From: Rutidosis leptorrhynchoides
Taxonomy: Eukaryota > Streptophyta > Magnoliopsida > Asterales > Asteraceae
DNA: 64,000 bases
Direction of reading: 5' to 3'
Assembly (NCBI RefSeq): GCF_046630445.1
Contig: NC_092335.1
Coordinates: forward strand, 627,719,501-627,783,500
Under the pieces are notes generated by a model, which made no database searches, was not told where the DNA came from, and worked only from the letters and a program-made list of their open reading frames with translations. A program made the translations under genes and the position numbers. Shown piece after piece: positions 22,319-39,438 of the stretch (within the stretch, counting starts at the first letter, position 1; each line of letters starts with the position of its first letter).

Positions 22319-23373
22319 TAAGTAGTTTGCCACTATTTTTTTCTCGCTCTTTCGTGCTCCGTCGTGTGTTATCAAAAAACTAGAGAGTATTAGGAGAAAC
22401 TTTTTTTGGGGTGGGTCGGGTGAGAGTTCCAAAATATCGTGGGTTAAGTGGGAGGACACACTACTACCCTTTAGCAAGGGTGGACTTAATATCGGGTCTT
22501 TGAAGGGAAAAAATCTCGCTCTATTGGGGAAATGGTTTTGGAGAGCGAAAACCGAGCCTAATGCTCTTTGGGTTAAAGTATTAAAAAGTATTCATTGGTT
22601 GGGCGGCTTAAATATTGATTCGGGTTCTGACGGGTTAAAAGGTACACGGGGTGTATGGGCAAATATCTTCCGTGCAGGTGGCGCTATCGAAAAGACTGAA
22701 ATTCAACTTGGAAGCTCATTCGTGAAGAAAGTTGGTGACGGTGGAACCACCTGCTTTTGGACCAATCAGTGGCTTTGTGACGAGCCTCTTTGCAACAAAT
22801 TTAGGCATCTTTTTTGCTAGAGTCTGACCATAGCTGCCTGGTGAGAGATCGTGTAACATGGTCAGAAGGTGGATGCAGCTTACGGTGGTCGTGGTCTCGA
22901 TATCCAGCTGGATGAACACATGCTGAATTAATTACTCTAACCGATTTGCTGGATGTTTTTGTTAAACAGGAGGGCTCTCATGATGCTTGGTGCTGGAAGT
23001 TTTCATCAAAGGGCGACTTCACAACCAAAAAACTTGCTACCCTTATTGACGAGAAAACAATCATGGACAATAGATTCAGACAAGAAATACTTAAAAATAA
23101 TCTTGTACCGAAGAAGATTGAGATATTTGTTTGGCGCGCTTTGAAGAAACGTTTGGCGACTAGAGTTGACCTTGACTATCGTGGGATCGACCTCCACTCC
23201 TTACGGTGTCCACTTTGTGATGACGGGTTAGAAACAATTGATCATGCTTTATTTCTTTGCAAACATACGTTCGATATACGGGAAACGGTGTACAAATGAT
23301 GGGGGTTGGGTCCGGTGTCAAATCTAAGCATCAACGAAGCGGGCCAGGGAAAGAGCAATACTCCTATGTCTCA
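22319..23373 (+). pseudogene. LINE ORF2 fragment 2: RT C-terminus and zf-RVT domain
   Basis: The sequence continues the LINE directly after the solo LTR: FSLFRAPSCVIKKLESIRR, NFFWGG, SWVKWE and LPFSKGGLNIGSL are conserved in plant L1 ORF2 downstream of RT. Stops and a frameshift fall between about 22815 and 22935. After them comes the zinc-binding domain zf-RVT: WKFSSKGDFTTKKL, VPKKIEIFVWRALKKRL and RCPLCDDGLETIDHALFLC (about 22990-23270). The frame reaches SNTPMSH at 23373, where element E2 interrupts; it resumes as NGRLIWQALEW at 34811. Confidence 0.9.
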
Positions 23374-24467
23374 TGTGACGACCCGGAAATTTCCGATCAA
23401 ATTTAAACTTAATCTTTATATGATCTCGACACGATAAGCAAAGTCAGTTAGTTTGAGTCTCAAAAATTTTGAACTGTTCAATTGATCTTCGACTATTTCC
23501 GATGATTCACGAACAATTACTTGTAAATAGATATATTTAAATATATATAAATAATAATTTGAAATATATTATATTAAAATTAACTAGGTAAAATAAAATA
23601 ATATATAATAATTATTATTTAAAACATATTTATATATATAAATAAAGTTTATTGAATATAGTTGGTTTCAAATATAATGAATGTAATCACTGATCTGTAG
23701 AAAGATTTCATAGATTATAAGTTTATTTAAAATGCATTCACTTTGATAGTTGAATTTTAATACTTTGTATATCATAGTTGAGACTAAAAACAAATAAGTA
23801 ACGAGCCATGTTATAAATAGTTTTGCTAAGATTAAAACCAAGAGATATAAATTTATAAATATTTCATTATATGTATTAATTTGTTATATTAATATTATTA
23901 ACATTGTTATTAATAAATAATATTATCATTGTTATTAATATCATTATTATTATTATGATAGTTATTATTAATAGTATTATTATTATTATTATCATTATTA
24001 TTATTATTATCATCAATATTAATATATCTGTATTATTTATTATTGAATATAAATAAATAAATAAATAAATAAAAGCAAAGATCACATGCAATCTATTAGG
24101 TTTCACTGTCAGAGGATTTTTCATATATTTTCCGTGAGTTTATGTCGATTGAGATTGGGATACAGCCATTTAGATGGCTGCTATACTATACACAATGTGA
24201 TTCATAAAAGTGATTATTATATTATAATTATTATTGTATTAATTATATTATTGTTATTATTATATCATTATAATGTGTATATATATTAGATATAGATTCA
24301 TATAGATAGATGGTTAAAACCATCGACACCACCTTATAACATCATCCAACCGACACCCTAGAAGCCACCACCTTTATAAACACCACAAAACACAACCTCA
24401 ATCACCACCATAGTGAATCGCCACTTCACCACCTACGTGAGCCACAACCGTCACCTCTCACCATGTT

Positions 24468-24538
<71 letters not shown>

Positions 24539-25484
24539 GTTATTACTTTCGGTTTGTGACCAGGAACCCAAACCCATTACACCAATTCATCGAACCAACA
24601 CCATCGAACTTCTCGTCCAAATTGCATCATCGAAAACCCACCTCAACAAAGAACCTCCATCATCGCCATTCTTATATTTTTTTTTTCTGTTTTCGTTTAC
24701 CATCAACAACCACCTAGCATTTTATATAGCAACAAACCGAAAACCATTTGAGTGCTTCTACTATTCGACCCTATTGAGACACTGCAACCCACCTTCGCCA
24801 CCCCACAATCCTACCATCGGGAATACCCAAACTCACCACCTCACGATCATCACCCAAACCGCCATGTTAAACCACCATAATCAAACCCATTAAACATGTT
24901 ATTGTTGCTGCTGCTACTGCTTGAAACCAAATACCGGGAACCACCTTTATTGAACCCATTTAAATTGTGTTGTTATTCGATCAAAGTTCTGCTACGTTTT
25001 GCTATTATTCATCGTGATCTTGACCCAACGAACACACTGTTGTATTAATAATAGATGAATGATAAGATGATAATGATATATATCATCGAACCAGTTAGGG
25101 ATACAATGATATATTATATATTCAAGTTGCTATAATTAAATCTTAGTGGGTGAACTATTCTTTAAAAAAACAAAATATGGAAACCGTTTCTTTTTCTTGA
25201 TTGGGACGTGATTATGGCAGACAAAGTGTGTTGGCATATGTACAAGATTGACACAATGGATATTGGTGTCCTACTTTGCGTTGTTTTAAAAAAAAGTGAA
25301 AGTGTAACACAATATAATAATCTATGAGCATCCAAGGAAAATGAATCCAGTACAAATTTAGTTGTATGTTGGGCCGAAATTCACTGTTGGGCCGAACTAT
25401 TATGTTGGGCTGATCACGTTTTGCAAACGGGTTAAATACAATTGTATCCAAATCATATTGGAAAAACCAAAATGGAAGGGTGGT

Positions 25485-25580
25485 TTGATGAGGTGCTAGA
25501 TATTTGGGAGGTCCTAGGTTTGAGTCTGGGCAGTTTATATTTTTTAATGCTTCTAAGGTTTATGAATCCAAGGCCTTTAT
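25485..25580 (+). repeat. tRNA-like (SINE-type) segment inside the E2 LTR
   Basis: GATGAGGTGCTAG followed by GGTCCTAGGTTTGAGTC resembles the A and B boxes of a tRNA-derived SINE. The right LTR (33386-33480) has the better preserved B box GGTTCGAGTC. The segment is followed in both LTRs by a trinucleotide run. As both LTRs have it, it was in the element before insertion. Confidence 0.45.
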
Positions 25581-25603
25581 TTTGAGGTAGTCTCCTTTTA
25601 TAA

Positions 25604-25606
<3 letters not shown>

Positions 25607-25699
<93 letters not shown>

Positions 25700-25700
25700 G
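25607..25700. repeat. (TTA)n microsatellite in E2 5' LTR
   Basis: About 30 uninterrupted TTA units. The equivalent run in the 3' LTR (about 33505-33655) is longer and interrupted, starting with CAT units. Confidence 0.9.
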
Positions 25701-25822
25701 TATTAGTATTCTTACAAATAATTATGTTTATATAAAAATACATTACGAGAACATTAAAATCACATATCACTATAATTTAATTACTAATAAGATAGTAACT
25801 AAGCTATATATGAAATATATCA

Positions 25823-25897
<75 letters not shown>

Positions 25898-26812
25898 AAC
25901 TCTAATATATATTATTATTATTATTAATATGTTATAATGAGAGATAAACATTAATTAAATCAAATAGATAAATCAAATATATCTATATCTATGTTTATAT
26001 AACAAATAATTTAACAAGTATATTATTAAAAATAATGTATAGATTTATTCGAATACGAGTATATGTTTTAATATATATACAAATGATATAGGTTCGTGAA
26101 TCCGAGGCCAACCCTATACTTTTTCGATGTCGTTATATGTATTTTTACTACGAAATACAGTATGGTGAGTTTCATTTGCTCCCTTTTTAATTGTTTTTGC
26201 AATATATATTTTTGGGCTGAGAATACATGCGCTGCTTTTATAAATGCTTTACGAAATAGAGACAAGTAATTAAAAATGATATTCTGCGGATTGATGTGCT
26301 AGGTAATTTAGTTACATGTTATAAGAGCATGTAAGCGCGAATCCTAAAGATAGATCTATCGGGCTTAACACCCGCATCCTGTAGGCTGCACTAGACATAA
26401 GAGCTAGTGGGCGGATGTTTAGTACTTCGAGGATTATTTATACACTTGCGAGTGTACGTATCCATCTTTGCGAAGATGATTTATTATATTATTGTTAAGG
26501 TTGGTTACTGAGGCCTCAACATAAGCAGAACGGTTTTATACACTTGCGAGTGTACATATATTTATAAATAGAAATCTTGTGGTCTATTAATATATTGAAA
26601 TGATTGATATGATAAACCTATGAACTCACCAACCTTTTGGTTGACACTTTTAAGCATGTTTATTCTCAGGTACGAATTAAGTCTTCTGCAGTGCATTTGC
26701 TCATTTTAAAGATATTACATGGAGTTGTTCAAGACATATAGAGGTCTGTACCTCGCAATGGAACCAGTTGTTGAAGACTTCGTCTAGGTGGATTAGGACG
26801 GGTCATCACAGT

Positions 26813-26824
26813 TGGTATCAGAGC
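26813..26824 (+). promoter_or_regulatory. E2 primer binding site (initiator Met tRNA)
   Basis: TGGTATCAGAGC starts two bases after the LTR end. It is a perfect match to the canonical plant initiator-Met primer site. Confidence 0.92.
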
Positions 26825-27224
26825 GGTGGTCGTAGTGAACCAGGTCTTGCATTAGTGTGTCTAACTAGTAGTTGTTAGGATGCATTAGTGAGTCTGGACT
26901 TCGACCTAGTAGTTGTTAGGTTATATTAATAAATCTGGACTTGAACCTGGTCTGCATGTCAAAAGTCTTTGCTTACCATCATTTTTCGAAAAATATCTAC
27001 TTATCATTTTCAGTCTTGACACGTCTTATTGCAATTATTGCATAGATGGTGTACAGACAAATTCATATACTATCACATTAAATCTTGTCTGACACGTTTC
27101 CTTAATTTCTTCCATAATCTACGGGATCTTCTGTACTATATTTAGGTATTCTATGCAATTAGAATATCATCCGATATCCGAAAATCATTTCATATCCAAA
27201 AATCCTTTTATCTAACCGCACAAG

Positions 27225-27671
27225 ACGGAACTCGCAACCAGTTCAAATTCCTTAGATTCCGACAGCTATTTCGATATGGATTTCGACTCAAACTCCGAAG
27301 ACAGTTTAACCGGAATGGAACAACCAATTAGCCATCACCAATTCTGGATGAATTGGGGATGGGTTCGTAGTCTACTTAATTATTGAAGACAAGAAGAAGG
27401 TGATCCCTTCCATCTACCACATTGCCCTCTTGGCGAAGAACCTGATGCATTTACCGGCGAACCTGTCCGAAACACCATTTTCTCTCTCATTTCCAGAGTA
27501 TCTCGTCACGATCATATACTATACCAAATTCTAGGTCTTATTTATCTGCTCGTCCGAACCGACAGTCACCCCGGTGTAATAGAAGAAGTCAACGAGCTTC
27601 GCGTGCGGGTAGTGGCCTTAGAGAATATGGTGCAAAGGTTACAAACACCAGCAGCAGCACCAGCAGCATAA
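27225..27671 (+). pseudogene. E2 extra ORF near the primer site (coiled-coil protein, unknown function)
   Basis: The frame runs 149 codons from an ACG at 27225, which aligns with the ATG of the E3 copy, to a TAA at 27669. The first ATG in this copy is 27276. One TGA at 27384-27386 sits where E3 has a Trp codon. The protein starts acidic and Ser-rich (MDFDSNSEDSLTGMEQ), continues with GDPFHLPHCPLGEEPDAFTG and has a short heptad-repeat helix (VIEEVNELRVRVVALENMV) followed by an Ala/Pro tail. The same blocks occur in E3 and the layout resembles the E1 extra ORF. No known domain is recognised. Confidence 0.55.
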
Positions 27672-30600
27672 CCAGTACCATCATCACTGACATCAACAGT
27701 ACGATCAATATCAGTACCGGCGCCAACAGTACCACCATCAACAGCAACATCCGCATTCCACACCTCAATATCACAATCTTTACCTTGAACATCAATATCA
27801 TACGCACCATAAATACCAAGGAATACCGACAACAAAAACCGATGAAGTATTGATCCATAACTTCATTAATATTCTGCGAAGAATATGTGGTTCCTAATAG
27901 TTTTAGAGATTACTTATTCTGGCTCAAACAGAAAATCATATGAGTTTAATATCATATTAACTCATTAAATCCATGATTATATCTGAAGAAAATATATATG
28001 TATATATGTTTTCATAAAGATTGTAATTAAAAATTCTTTTGTACAAACTGTTAATGGTGAAAATATTTTAACGGGTAGGTAATACCCGAAGAATATTTAG
28101 ATTTCACATTAATAAGTTACACTGTACATTCTTCAAATCTGATTCAATGATCATCTATTATCCTGTTTACATTCACCGATATATGAATCTGTTCACCACT
28201 GAATAACCATTTTCATTCAATTTCATATTTGGATTTTGACCTATCAGAATCTAACAAGTGGCATAATGAAGAAAACATTGGACAAAATAAAATTTGTTAG
28301 AAACAAACAAATTAATTATAAAGAATTTTGTTAAGAATCCACGCTAACTGTTCCTAGCTAACTGGTTACATTTTATTTACCGCAATTTAATTATCGCAAT
28401 TTATATTCTCGCAATTTTATTTATCGTCATTTAATTTCTGTTATTTATTTTACGCACTTTAAATATCGGGACACGTATACAAAGGTAATTGTATATATGT
28501 ATAATAATATTCTTGGTACATCCTAACGCAATAAGTATACAATACATTTTGATTAGTCCTAAGACAATACGTACACAATACGTCTTAGTAAATTCTAAGA
28601 CAATACGTCTCTGGGTTGATGCAAAGACAATACGTATACAATACGTCGTGGGATAATTCTAATATTATATATATATAAACCGATTATTAGACTATCAACA
28701 TTGGACAATTAAAAAATGAATTTAAAATACTGATTATAACATATGAAACTAAACAATTCTTCAAGTTTGCCACTTGATTTCATCTTAAACCTCAATTGTA
28801 TCTTGACGATTACAATCAGCGTTCAAATCTATCAAGATTCTTAAAAACACCTCAATTGAGAGGGTGAACCAACCGCACTTCATCTACGAAATAAGAGATT
28901 GACGCATATAGTGATGCACCTGAAAACTCTCGGAAACTGAATAAACGATTAACACATAGCTGTGTTAATTCCTTTAGTGTTATTATTACCCAAAATAACT
29001 TTGCAATCCCTTTCCAAATTAGCCAATTTTGTCACAGCTCCAACAAGTCAACTTCGAATTTTCACTCAGATTAGCATATAACCCTGATATATAAGTTGTC
29101 TTTCGTCATCGATACCGGGAAACCGTTTATATCTCACCACATTATCAGTAAATTTACTAACAACTCCGTTAATCTTTGACTTTCCGAAAAATCACTATAT
29201 TAAGTGAAACCCTATCATTCACTCATTTACATCTTATACCGAGAATTACTATACCAACTACCGGGAATTAGCAATCAGTATTTTGAAATCTCGCAGCATG
29301 TCTACATCAACAGTTATATGTAAACATATAACATTTATCTCTTAGAATTATGATCTTCAATTCTGAAATTCTGAAAAGCACCCAGTCTACAAATCAATAC
29401 CACAAATTCTGAAAAAGCTGAATACAGCAGTAAAAACTGTACACGACCTTAACCGTCGAAAGTTTGATGATAAAGAATGGAGTATTGGAAACACTCAATA
29501 GAAAATTTAGTACCGAAAAGCGGATTATGCGAAACTATGAAGGAAGCCGTGGACAAATCACAAAGAATAAGTTTGACTTCAAAAAATCTAAATAATTCAA
29601 TGCCTGCTGAAGTCTTTAGCGAATATCTTGCTCCTTACTCTAAACCCTTGCGGACAATAGTCTCCATCATCCTCTGATCTTAGATATTCAAAGATATTAT
29701 CGTATCTTTCATTATAAATATCCTCGATATTTCTGAATATATTTTCATAACTAATCTTATCTGAAATCATTTATCTCTTTGAGCTATCAGTGTTACATCA
29801 TATGAGAAACTATTAGTTTCTATATTCTGTGAACTTTCGAATTTAAAATATGAATGATTTTGAAGTAGTGTTGGAAACTGATGCATGGGTTAGTATAATA
29901 TAATGACGCTTGGCCAACGTGATTATATTACAGTAAGTCATGCTGAGTTTCTAATGAAACGTGATGATGGTTCACAGTAGATCATACCTCCATCATGAGT
30001 CATGTTACATAACTCTTTCATTCTACTTAACTTCTGAACATATCAAGAAAATATATCCTTGGTGGTTTTATCTTCCGTGATGTTGATAAATATGAAAATC
30101 AAATCGTGCTCTCACGTTCCTTTCTGCTTAAAACATTATAATCATTCGAAACTCTATATCTACAAATTCTGGACCATTATTCACTTGACTTGAAGTCAAA
30201 AAGAGAAAACAAGAGCATGGAGCTCCGAAACATAGCAAGAAATATAAAGCCGATCACAAACACAGAAATTACAAATCGTGTATATCAATATGTATAGCAC
30301 AATAAAGACACGGGAGAATTAGGAATACTATAACCCCAAGGTAATAGTAGAAGTGAATAGATTCCTCCGGGGGTATATGAAAAAGGAGAATGATTGATAT
30401 GAAAGTCAGAATTATATCCAGAATTAAAACTGGATGAAGCATATTGACTGATGATTTGGAAGTATGAATGGAGGAAGAAAGTATAAGAATGGTGAGAATA
30501 ATGGAATGGAGGAGATTAATTTATAATGGAAATATCAGACAGAGTAATTGAGGCAGATCACCGTATCTAATTATAGAGATCTTGATTTCCTTATTCGCCA

Positions 30601-30917
30601 AAGAACCGAATCTTTTAGATTTCGAAGATTTTCTTTAAATCATTTGAATTCCAGAATTCAACCCAGACAACGTCAAAAGTTAAGATACACCATATTTTCA
30701 AAATTCAAATGTGACTACGTCAAAAGCAAAGGCGAATCTTTATTTTCTCATTTCACTCTTTTGTGATAGCTTCATTCATAAGCTTCACATAATCAAATCG
30801 TTTTATCTATATTAATAAATAATGATGAAACTCTATTTATCAACTCATATTCGTCATGAAAACATTTTTATTGTTAGCCATGACGACCTTACTCAAATTT
30901 CGGGACGAAATTTCTTT
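27672..30917 (+). other. E2 interior without recognisable gag or pol
   Basis: AT-rich sequence with scattered short frames. Two stretches are conserved with E3: about 28260-28470, rich in CGCAATTTAATT-like words, and about 29450-29680, where the DNA encodes in one frame GVLETLNRKFSTEKRIMRN in E2 and a close variant in E3. I recognise no retroviral domain. A 66-codon frame at 29477-29677 overlaps the second stretch in another frame. Confidence 0.55.
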
Positions 30918-30930
30918 AACGGGTAGGTAC
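30918..30930 (+). promoter_or_regulatory. E2 polypurine tract
   Basis: AACGGGTAGGTAC lies directly before the 3' LTR. The matching E3 sequence is AACGGGCAGGTAC. Confidence 0.65.
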
Positions 30931-34805
<3,875 letters not shown>

Positions 34806-34810
34806 TCTCA

Positions 34811-35258
34811 TAATGGTCGTCTCATTTGGCAAGCATTGGAATGGGTGTGTTTGTACTTAATATGGAAGAACCGAAATCTCAAAGTTTTCACAAACAAAAG
34901 TTGGAGTGGTCCTACCGCATTATTGGAAATTCAACTCAAGTCTTTCGAATGGATCACTTCGCGTTGGAATAATTCGAAGATCGATTGGTTTCAATGGATC
35001 TCCGACCCATTGGTATATGCCATGTGATCTCACTGTAGTCCTAATTACTTACAAACGTATGTCGAGTCGTGTAGATGTCTCAGTCCGATTGTGCTTTTAT
35101 GTCGTGATTGTTTTCGAGTTGTATAGGTGTACAAGTTGCCTTCTCCGCAACTAGTAGCCTTATGATGTAACTTCCTGACCCAAAATGATTGGGGCCTTTG
35201 TGTTGTACTGGGCGCTGCCCTTTTTTCGAGTAATATATTTGGCTTTTCGAAAAAAAAA
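34811..35258 (+). pseudogene. LINE ORF2 fragment 3: C-terminus, 3' UTR and poly-A
   Basis: The frame continues from fragment 2 as NGRLIWQALEWVCLYLIWKN and ends in WFQWISDPLVYAM with a stop at 35025-35027. This is the usual C-terminus of plant L1 ORF2. About 220 bp of 3' UTR follow, then nine A at 35250-35258 and the right target duplication. Confidence 0.9.
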
Positions 35259-35274
35259 GGAACCACTTTTTAAG

Positions 35275-35924
35275 TTTTTCGTTGACCGTCTCCCGATGAA
35301 TATTCTTACCGCCCGATTAACGATCTTATAAGAAAGAACGTCAGAAGACCCGTCACCAATTAAAATTGCCGAATAATGTGCGATCATGTCATGGTTATCA
35401 ACAACTTGAAAAACCAGGTTCATCAATACGCCTACCCAATCGATCATTAAAAGCCTCACAATGACCCGAAGAACTACCATCAATATTTTCACGGGCATTA
35501 TCGAACAATATTGAATTGCATCCCAAAATCAATATCGTCAAATAACTAAATGATTAACTAGCTCACATTTTATATAGTTAAACACATAAAAATATTACCA
35601 TATTAAGAACTACAATAATTTAAGTCTAAAAAATGGGTACAATAATAAAAAAAAATCCAATAAATTGAAAACTACAATAGTATGAAAGCTAAAAATTAAA
35701 ATATACGCGAATACTAAAATACTAGATTAACTATTATAACTGCGAAATTTTGGTGGAATGCCCCAAATTTGAGTGGTGAGATCGGTTCGAAGTTGGTTAT
35801 ACACGCTCTGTCTTGTATTTTTTTCTCTCTTGTTTCATATTCTCTAACTCGATTTCTTATAAAGTTTGGTCGACTTTTGTTAGTGTTAAGTAATTCTTAC
35901 TCGAGTCATGTAACTACAAACTAG
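35275..35924. other. Flank between LINE and PIF transposase, no gene seen
   Basis: This AT-rich stretch continues the sequence at 5667-5866, since the LINE inserted between them. It may be the 3' non-coding part of the PIF/Harbinger element, but I could not find terminal inverted repeats. The minus-strand frame at 35160-35498 spans the LINE end and has no recognisable motif. Confidence 0.4.
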
Positions 35925-36179
35925 TTATCCTAGACAATCATTTTGTGCAGTGCACAACAATACAATATTCGTGTCATCTTGTTGACATTGTGTACTCGTC
36001 CAGATATCTGTAAAATATGAAATCTACCCTGAAGATCACCTAATGTTATCTCGACATCCTTCCGTGCACTTTCTTGAAATCTTTTAATTTTGGCATGTGG
36101 CTCATCAGCTAGAGACGTAAATGTCTTGGTTAATATTGCTCAATCTGGATAAATATCATCCGCTAAATAATAATTAATT

Positions 36180-39100
36180 CTGTATGTGATGCCCCGTCCA
36201 AAACCTCTATGGTACGAATCATCAACAACAGGTCCATTACGCGGTATAACACTATATGCTATTTTAAAATAAGGTTTTGCATTCATAAAAAGATAATATT
36301 TTTCCAACGACAAAAGTTTTACAAAAGTAACGTGCTTCTACGGATAGAAAGTATTAACAATAGTACGTGACACTTAGGTCATTACAAAACCATAGTTCGA
36401 ATACAACATAAGTAGTGAATGCAAAATAAAAAGTCCATGATTAAGAGACATCTCTAACAATGCAGAGTACAGCGGATGCATAATCGTCTTAGTTACATGA
36501 GAATAAAACATGCTAAAAAGGTCAACACGAATGTTGGTGAGCTATAGTTTTATTGTAAACAATAAAAAAATGTAGACCACGAGATTTTTGTATATGGTTA
36601 ACCAGTGTTGTAAATCTCCCGAGATCTCCCTCGAGATCTCATTTTTAGCAGGCAACCAAGACGAGAAGTTCATCTCCCGAGATTTCTCGGTCAACGGAGT
36701 CAAACTTAGTCAGAGCCACGATTTCTCGGATTTTCTTACTAATTTGTAAGATTTTCTTGTAAAATTCGTAATTTCTAAAATTTTCTAGCTCATTTCTCGG
36801 ACATTTTTGTAAAATCTCGTAAAAACGTATATAAATACACATATATTTATGTTTTGATGTATATTTTTATTAAAAAAACTATAAAGTCAACGTAAGTCAA
36901 CATCCGAGATCTCCCCGAGATTATTCCGAGATGCCGAGATCTCCTTAAAAAAGTCCAAATGAGATCTCCCCGAGATCCGAATTCTCCAACCTTGTACTTA
37001 ACCGTGGGCACTCGGTAACTAACGTAACAAAGTAATATATATATCACCCCCTAAACGTACACTTGGCGAGTGCATTAAAATAGATGAAGTATTAAACACC
37101 CGTTGAATGCTAGCGCGACTAGCCCAAGTGGGGATGTCAAACCCTATGGATCCATATCTAAGATTCGTGTCTACCGGTTCATAAACCAATAGTTAAACGT
37201 TACCGAGCTAAGGGGAAAATTTGTGCCGTTATGTCACCCACACATATAAATAGTTAAAGTACTCGTGTCTAGTATGTAAAACATAAAAAGCGCATGTATT
37301 CTCAGTCCCAAAAATAGTTAAAGTAAAAAGGGAGCTATAACTCACAGTGAATGCTCAGTATAGTAAACAGTGCATGAACGTAAGCAAGTAAGGTGGTCGA
37401 TCCAACGAGCCCTCGTCAAGTTGCTAAGTCAGTAATCGTGTCTAGATAAGTTTCGTATGAAGTTTAAAGTAAGTCGAGTGACATCATCATCATCATCATC
37501 AATCATCAAAAGAAAAGTCGTTTAACAAAAGTAAAGACTGGTTTAGAGGGCTGACTTAGGACAGCCGTTGTGCCCTCTATACAAACTCAATTGATGAGTG
37601 GTCAGTGGACAAGGCTCCGTTTATGAGTCCTTTAACCACTGCCAAATTTCCAAATCTGAGCTCAAAGTTGTCAAGCCGTGGCGACAGTCTGAGCGAGAAA
37701 AGGTCAGAAATTTCAGCACGTCGTTACAAGGTAGTAGTAAGTTTCTTTTGACCATAACTCCTAAAACGTATATCGAATTTAGGCGAGTCTTAAACGAAAA
37801 GTTATCTACACAAACTAAACTTTTTGAAAATCAATTTTCCGAAAATACCAGGTACTGGTTCAGATCCGGAAAATATAGTAGTTTGTGCTCCGGTGGGTTT
37901 CTTCACTCATGGTGCATATCATGGTTCTCATCCTTGATGCATTTAAGCTTCAAGTGTACAACTCTAGATACTTTTGCATCATTTTGGTCAATCTTTAACC
38001 ATCAACACACTTATTAACATTAAATGAAAAGAAAATCAACTCTTTAAGAGTTTCATGCTACATGATGAACCAAAGTTAATTCTTAGCATTAAGCATTGTT
38101 TCTTATCATCTTTATATAAGTTTATGTGCCTTTATCATATGTAGATGATATAGACTTTATTTTTATCACCATAAAAATCATAAAAAGGTTACAAGTAAAT
38201 GAGATCTACAACAAAACTTAGATCTCAAGTATTATGAAACCATAAGCTAGAAAGCTTGAATTCTTACAAGATTAATGAGACCATAAGCTAGAAAACTTAG
38301 ATCTAAACAAGATATATGAGACCATAAGCTAGAGAGCTTAGATCTAGTAAAAGTAATGAAACCAAAGCTAAAAAGCTTAGATCTAAACAAAATGGTGAAA
38401 CCCTGAACTAGAAAGCTTGGATCTCTAATGTTCTTGTAGATCCTTAAAGCATAAAGCTAGATCTACAAGTTTTATGAAGATCACAAACACAAGTTTTGAT
38501 CTTTTAACAAAAGTAAAGTAATTTAAACAAGTAAAGAAAGATTCAAAGCTAAAGAGCTTGAATCCTTCATGCAAGAGTTTGAAGCAACAAGATGTAAAGA
38601 AGATACAAGTTATAAAACTTGATCTTGAAACAATAATGATGATGATGAATTTCATGGATGATGATGAAGAAAGAAAGAAGAAAAGCTTGCAAAACTAGAG
38701 AGAAGTTAGAATGAGAAACTAGAGAGAAGAGTGTAAGTGCAAAATGAATTAGTGAATGGAGGGATCTTGTATTTATAGGCAAGTAATCACAAAACAAGAC
38801 AACAAAATGGTAGTGATGGTGGGGGACACAAAACCGACGGTTTGGAGGGTGGGGGAGGTGGTGGTCCACGGTGGTACAAAAGTGAGGTGGTGATGTTGGG
38901 TGGCATGGTGCATAGTGCCAAAATGTGTATGGGTGGTACAAGCATGCATGCATACACTTTTGTCTTATATCTTAATGGACTATCTTAAGCTTAATGGATT
39001 CATTAACTTATTAAGATGGGCTTATTAATTAACCCATTAACTAGAGTAGGGTGGGCCCTGGTAATCCTAGTTCAATTAAGATAAGCCCAAGTAATTACCA

Positions 39101-39438
39101 ATTCACTAAACGTAATTAAGCAAATGACGAACTAAGTAATTGTCATTAAGAAATAACAATTAGAATTAAGGTGTCATAATATTCCCATTATGACCAAAGG
39201 TTAACGTGTACCAAGTACGTAGCTCGTTCTAAACGACTAGTGACACTAATGGTCGTAAAAGCATTCAAGAATCAAGTTAAGTAATTAATCACTTAATGAC
39301 ACGTTGAAAAGTATTGACGAAAGTAATTAGTATGGATAATGACTTCAGAATATTATCCAGCTCAGTACGCACGTATACGCAAATTAGGGAAAGTATAAGT
39401 ATAAATATAAGTCAAAAAAGTCGGGTGGCTACACTGTA
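36180..39438 (-). mobile_element. Solo LTR of the E1 family (A-type)
   Basis: The LTR spans 36185-39433 (3249 bp) with the perfect duplication CTGTA at 36180-36184 and 39434-39438. In + orientation it begins TGTGATGCCCCGTCC and ends GGGTGGCTACA, matching the ends of E1 LTRs, and it aligns with them through most of its length, including the TATA box at 38770-38777 and the AAGCTAGAAAGCTTG sub-repeats at about 38220-38560. It is clearly more diverged from E1 than the two E1 LTRs are from each other. There is no internal region, so it is a solo LTR. Confidence 0.9.
36595..37002. mobile_element. hAT-type MITE inside the solo LTR
   Basis: A 392-bp insertion (36603-36994) absent from the E1 LTRs starts CAGTGTTGTAAA and ends CCAACCTTG, the same ends as the MITE at 105-517. 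Flanks TGGTTAAC and TACTTAAC agree at 6 of 8 positions, a decayed 8-bp duplication. The interior is filled with GAGATCTC-type words. Confidence 0.75.

Larger units (their letters stand above)
23374..26810 (+). repeat. E2 5' LTR
   Basis: It starts TGTGACGACCCGG and ends GACGGGTCATCACA. It contains TTTATAAACACC near 24373 as a possible TATA box, a (TA)n run at about 24470-24534, a tRNA-like segment at about 25485-25530, a (TTA)n run at about 25607-25700 and a second (TA)n run at about 25830-25890. Confidence 0.93.

Noticed and set aside
24463..24893. Pro/His/Thr-rich frames after the (TA)n run, with a copy at 32023-32544
   Set aside because: They lie in both E2 LTRs just after the probable TATA box, shift frame between copies and have no motif. 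Most likely untranslated LTR leader.
25485..25580. Functional tRNA gene
   Set aside because: Only A- and B-box-like motifs are present, with no cloverleaf that folds with acceptor stem pairing; a SINE-type remnant fits better.
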